Below are positions 5,883 to 9,145 of a stretch of DNA of 9,145 nucleotides, piece after piece. Both the position numbers and the translations under genes were made by a program. The notes below the pieces were generated by a model. It was not told the origin of the DNA. It worked only from the letters and a program-made list of their open reading frames with translations, and made no database searches. Location of the stretch: NCBI GenBank assembly GCA_030528765.1, contig JAUMYD010000067.1, positions 1 through 9,145 on the forward strand, written 5' to 3'. Source of the stretch: Bacillota bacterium. GTDB lineage: Bacteria; Bacillota; Dehalobacteriia; UBA4068. The first letter of the stretch is position 1. Each line of letters opens with the position of its first letter.

Positions 5883-6691
5883 GTATGACAGAATTCGCTG
5901 TTTTGCATCCGTATCTTCGACTGCAGCTTCAGGCAGGGCAGCTGTTTCATGCCTATATCTTCAGCGGAAAGAAAGCTGAAGAACAGGCAATGGCACTTGC
6001 TGCAGCTTTGGAATGTCTGCAGCCGCTGGACGATGCTTCGGCTTGTGCCGCCTGCCACGCCTGCCGCAATAACTTTCTGGGTATCCATCCCGATGTTCGC
6101 TGGCTGGAACCCCAGGGAGCTCAGCACAAAGTAGAAGCTATGCGGGATTTGATCTCTGGTGCCGGATTAAGCCGCCTGGCAGGCTTTTATAAGATCTATA
6201 TCCTGAAGCAGGCAGAAAACATCAGCATGGAGGCTGCGAATACGCTTCTTAAGCTTTTGGAGGAGCCGGTAGAGAATACCCTTTTGATCCTCCTGACCGA
6301 GCAGCCGGATCAGCTGCTTCCCACCATCATCAGCCGTTGCCAGCATTTTTCTTTTGGGGAGAAAGAGCAACAGCGGGAAAGCCGCCCGGAGCTGCTGGAG
6401 GCGGCGGAGGCTTTTTTGGCTGCCCTTCCGGAAATGCCTGTCTATCAGGTTTTGCTGAAAGCCCGGGACTTTGAAAAGGACCGGAGCGCACAAAGTGATT
6501 TTCTTTTTGCCATGCTGGAATGTCTGCATAAAGCGGCTTGTTTTGGATCCGGGCTGAAATGGAGCCCTGCCTCTGCCCTGGAGGCTGCTGATTTGCTGGA
6601 GCAGAGTATTGGCCAGCTGGAGAGGGGGATCAACCAAAAGCTGCTGGTCGAGGTAAGCTATCTGCGTCTTCGGCAAATTTGTGCGCGCTGA
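5879..6691 (+). CDS. holB: DNA polymerase III delta-prime subunit
   Basis: The 270-residue protein is the delta-prime clamp-loader subunit, which works with delta and tau/gamma to load the sliding clamp. The zinc-binding Cys set is visible as C46, C56, C59 and C62, spaced as in E. coli delta-prime, followed by GIHPD. NTLLKLLEEP (121-130) and the ISRCQHF (151-157) SRC motif are hallmarks of the clamp-loader AAA+ family. The Walker A region (FSGKKAEEQ) lacks the GxGK[ST] core and the DEAx box reads KQAE, so ATP hydrolysis is not expected, in line with the family's role as a rigid stator. The ATG at 5879 overlaps the tmk stop. The ATG at 5885 is better spaced (6 nt) from GAAGGG at 5873-5878 and may be the true start, making the protein 268 residues. 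Confidence 0.92.
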   Translation: MSMTEFAVLHPYLRLQLQAGQLFHAYIFSGKKAEEQAMALAAALECLQPLDDASACAACHACRNNFLGIHPDVRWLEPQGAQHKVEAMRDLISGAGLSRLAGFYKIYILKQAENISMEAANTLLKLLEEPVENTLLILLTEQPDQLLPTIISRCQHFSFGEKEQQRESRPELLEAAEAFLAALPEMPVYQVLLKARDFEKDRSAQSDFLFAMLECLHKAACFGSGLKWSPASALEAADLLEQSIGQLERGINQKLLVEVSYLRLRQICAR

Positions 6692-6720
6692 TTGCTAAAT
6701 TTTTCTTATTGGAGTATAAT
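6692..6720 (+). promoter_or_regulatory. Probable sigma-A promoter of ricT-yabA-trmN6-rsmI
   Basis: TTGCTA (6692-6697, four of six consensus bases) and a perfect TATAAT (6715-6720) are spaced by 17 bases. The -35 begins directly after the holB stop. Transcription should start near 6727, about 30 nt before the ricT ATG. The site would let the RNA-processing and replication-control genes be expressed independently of tmk-holB, with read-through from upstream still possible because no terminator is seen. Confidence 0.65.
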
Positions 6721-6757
6721 AATAAGTAGCTTTTGAAAACAATATTTAGGAGGACAG

Positions 6758-7474
6758 ATGACAACTATTGTGGGAGTCCGTTTCAAAAGGAACGGAAAAA
6801 TATACTATTTTCATCCCCAGCTGCTGTCGATCCGCCTGCACGATTCTGTTATCGTGGAAACTGCCCGCGGATTGGAATTTGGGGAAGTGGTTCTGGGCCC
6901 CAAGGATGTCCCGGAGGAGGATCTTGTCAGCCCTTTGAAGGATGTTCTTCGCATCGCCACTGACGAAGATCGGCAGAAACATGAAAGCAATCTGCTTGCA
7001 GAGAAAGAAGCCTTTGATATCTGCCAGAAAAAAATTGCTCTGCATAAGCTTCCTATAAATTTGGTGGAAGTTTCCTATACCTTTGATGTCAGCAAGATCG
7101 TTTTTTATTTCACGGCAGAGGGGCGCGTGGATTTCCGGGAATTGGTAAAAGATTTGGCTTCTGTGTTCCGTACCCGAATCGAGCTGCGGCAAATTGGTGT
7201 TCGTGATCAGGCGAAGGTTGTGGGCGGCATTGGCAGTTGCGGCCGTGTTCTCTGCTGCCACAGCGTTTTGGGTGAATTCCAGCCGGTATCCATTAAGATG
7301 GCAAAGAAACAGAATCTTTCTCTTAATCCTGCTAAAATATCCGGTGTTTGCGGGCGTTTGATGTGCTGCCTGAAATTTGAAAACTATGATGATCAGCCCG
7401 GAAAGAAGAAAGGGCGGGTTTATGATATTCCCCCGGAAGATGATGATATGATCATCATTGAGGATGAGGATTAA
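6758..7474 (+). CDS. ricT: RicT (YaaT), PSP1-domain regulator of RNase Y
   Basis: The 238-residue protein is a clear RicT. In B. subtilis, RicT forms an iron-sulfur-containing complex with RicA and RicF that steers RNase Y in mRNA maturation and affects biofilm formation, competence and sporulation. The signature Cys cluster is intact: C161, C166 and C167 in GGIGSCGRVLCC, then C198, C203 and C204 in GVCGRLMCCLKFE. The conserved PVSIKMAKKQNLSLNP lies between them. The C-terminus is very acidic (PEDDD...EDED) and shorter than the 275-residue B. subtilis protein. AGGAGG (6748-6753) lies 4 nt before the ATG. The GAGGA codons of the acidic tail double as the ribosome binding site of yabA, 3 nt downstream of the stop. 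ricA and ricF are not in the window, as expected from their usual remote location. Confidence 0.95.
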   Translation: MTTIVGVRFKRNGKIYYFHPQLLSIRLHDSVIVETARGLEFGEVVLGPKDVPEEDLVSPLKDVLRIATDEDRQKHESNLLAEKEAFDICQKKIALHKLPINLVEVSYTFDVSKIVFYFTAEGRVDFRELVKDLASVFRTRIELRQIGVRDQAKVVGGIGSCGRVLCCHSVLGEFQPVSIKMAKKQNLSLNPAKISGVCGRLMCCLKFENYDDQPGKKKGRVYDIPPEDDDMIIIEDED

Positions 7475-7477
7475 GCC

Positions 7478-7756
7478 ATGAGTTTATATCAGGAAATTCA
7501 GCAGTGGCAGGAAGCGCTGGGCACGCTGCTCCGGCAAGGAGAAGAGCTCTGCCAGAAGGTTGCGGAGCTGGAGCACCAAAATGCCAATCTGCAGAAGCGT
7601 CTGGTGGATGAAAATTATCAGAGTAATGGATTCGAAGCCCTGGCGAACCTTTATGATGAGGGATTCCACATCTGTCCGGGGAGTTTTGGGCAGAGTAGGG
7701 AAGAGGACTGCCTTTTCTGTCTGAATTTCTTGCTGCATAAAGGGAAAAAAGTATGA
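7478..7756 (+). CDS. yabA: YabA, replication initiation control protein
   Basis: The 92-residue protein matches YabA, which in Bacillus bridges DnaA and the sliding clamp DnaN and limits re-initiation at oriC. The N-terminal half (about 4-46) is a heptad-rich coiled coil expected to oligomerise. After a short linker comes the conserved C-terminal zinc domain: ALANLYDEGFHIC, with ligands H64, C66, C78 and C81 (H-x-C...C-x2-C). It is shorter than the 119-residue B. subtilis protein because the coil and linker are reduced. The start is set by GAGGA (7466-7470), 7 nt upstream inside the end of ricT. The stop overlaps the next start as ATGA, giving tight coupling. The adjacent holB is also a replisome gene. 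Confidence 0.9.
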   Translation: MSLYQEIQQWQEALGTLLRQGEELCQKVAELEHQNANLQKRLVDENYQSNGFEALANLYDEGFHICPGSFGQSREEDCLFCLNFLLHKGKKV

Positions 7757-8505
7757 CCAGTTTCCAGCTGGAAGACAATGAGCGAATTGATGACTTATAC
7801 TGCCAGGGACTAAAAGTGATTCAAAGCACTTCAGCCCCTGGTTTTAGTATTGATGCGATTCTGCTGGCGGATTTTGTTAAGCTCCAAAAAAGAGAAAGAC
7901 TCATTGATCTGGGAACAGGAACGGCGGTTATTCCACTTCTGCTAGCAGCAAAAGAGCCAAAATGCAGGATTCAGGCTCTGGAGCTGATGCCTGCAATGGC
8001 TGCAATGGCTCGGCGCAGTGTGATTCTGAACGGTTTGAATGAACAAATTCAGGTTCAGGAAGGGGATATCCGGCAGGCCGCTGAGCTATACGGACGGGCT
8101 GCTTTTGATGTAGCCGTTTCGAACCCCCCATATTATAAAGTTGGAGCAGGAAAAGTCAGCAGTGACCCATTGCGGGCCGCCGCCCGCTCAGAAAGCTTTT
8201 GCTCACTGAGCGAACTATTGGATACTGCGGCTGCCCTGCTGAAGCCCTTGGGCCGCTTCTATGTTGTGCACAGAGCTGAGCGCTTGGAGGAGCTGCTTGT
8301 TTCCGCAGAAAAAAGGCGGCTTCATTGCTGTCGTCTGCGTATGGTTCATCCCAGAGCGGAGAAAGAAGCCAATCTGCTGCTGGCGCAGTTTAGCTTGGGC
8401 CGCAGGGGGCAGCTTCATGTTGAAGCACCGCTGATGGTTTACCAGGCAGAAAATATATACTCAGATGAAATGAAGCTGATCTACATGGGAAGGGGGGAGG
8501 ATTAA
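7753..8505 (+). CDS. TrmN6/YabB-type N6-adenine tRNA methyltransferase
   Basis: The 250-residue class I SAM-dependent methyltransferase belongs to the YabB/YfiC (TrmN6) family. The E. coli member methylates A37 of tRNA1(Val). The family's N-terminal block is present (DLYCQGLKVIQS and FSIDAILLADF, 14-41). The SAM-binding motif I is DLGTGTAVIPL (52-62), and the catalytic NPPY (124-127) marks an adenine N6-methyltransferase. The ALEL segment (75-78) carries the usual acidic residue that binds the SAM ribose. AGGG at 7741-7744 lies 8 nt before the ATG, which overlaps the yabA stop by 4 nt. The B. subtilis neighbour yazA (GIY-YIG nuclease-like), normally found before rsmI, is absent. The exact tRNA target is inferred from the family. 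Confidence 0.9.
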   Translation: MTSFQLEDNERIDDLYCQGLKVIQSTSAPGFSIDAILLADFVKLQKRERLIDLGTGTAVIPLLLAAKEPKCRIQALELMPAMAAMARRSVILNGLNEQIQVQEGDIRQAAELYGRAAFDVAVSNPPYYKVGAGKVSSDPLRAAARSESFCSLSELLDTAAALLKPLGRFYVVHRAERLEELLVSAEKRRLHCCRLRMVHPRAEKEANLLLAQFSLGRRGQLHVEAPLMVYQAENIYSDEMKLIYMGRGED

Positions 8506-8506
8506 A

Positions 8507-9145
<639 letters not shown>

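Noticed and set aside
8172..8187. Perfect 6-bp GC hairpin (GCGGGC, CGCC loop, GCCCGC) as a possible terminator
   Set aside because: It lies inside the trmN6-like coding region, has no T-run after it, and is explained by Arg/Ala-rich codons.

Overview
The window looks like chromosomal DNA of a Bacillota (Firmicutes) bacterium of intermediate GC content. The main clue is the right half, tmk-holB-ricT-yabA-trmN6-rsmI, which keeps the gene order known from the Bacillus subtilis tmk-yabA-rsmI region. YabA and the Cys-rich RicT are Bacillota proteins, and the strong AGGAGG-type ribosome binding sites fit. Class (Clostridia-like or Erysipelotrichia-like) cannot be settled from this sequence. I see no mobile element, CRISPR array, tRNA, rRNA or phage gene.

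Left part (1-2357). After about 84 bases with nothing recognisable, a promoter matching the sigma-A consensus at all 12 positions drives a YfbR-type HD-domain 5'-deoxynucleotidase. A TraX-family membrane protein lies on the opposite strand. It overlaps the end of yfbR by 4 nt and starts only 27 bp from a divergent EamA-family transporter. It is the only minus-strand gene, and no terminator separates it from yfbR.

Middle part (2408-5178). Three tightly packed plus-strand genes follow: a HAD-family phosphatase, a membrane-anchored trypsin-like serine protease without a PDZ domain, and a fold-type III PLP decarboxylase of the diaminopimelate decarboxylase family with several altered signature motifs. 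Spacings of +1 and -8 nt suggest translational coupling.

Right part (5179-9145). An 83-nt AT-rich spacer with two Shine-Dalgarno-like sites precedes tmk (thymidylate kinase), which overlaps holB (DNA polymerase III delta-prime). A second promoter with a perfect TATAAT lies in the 66-nt gap after holB and should drive ricT-yabA-trmN6-rsmI. rsmI is cut by the window end. The theme is nucleotide supply, replication and its control, RNA processing and RNA methylation. yfbR (dNMP dephosphorylation) and tmk (dTMP phosphorylation) both act on deoxynucleotide pools.

This is mostly ordinary housekeeping sequence, and I found no convincing new multi-gene system. The most interesting points are the divergent decarboxylase, the traX gene nested between two plus-strand genes without terminators, the altered thymidylate kinase motifs, and the absence of yaaQ (darA) and yaaR between tmk and holB.
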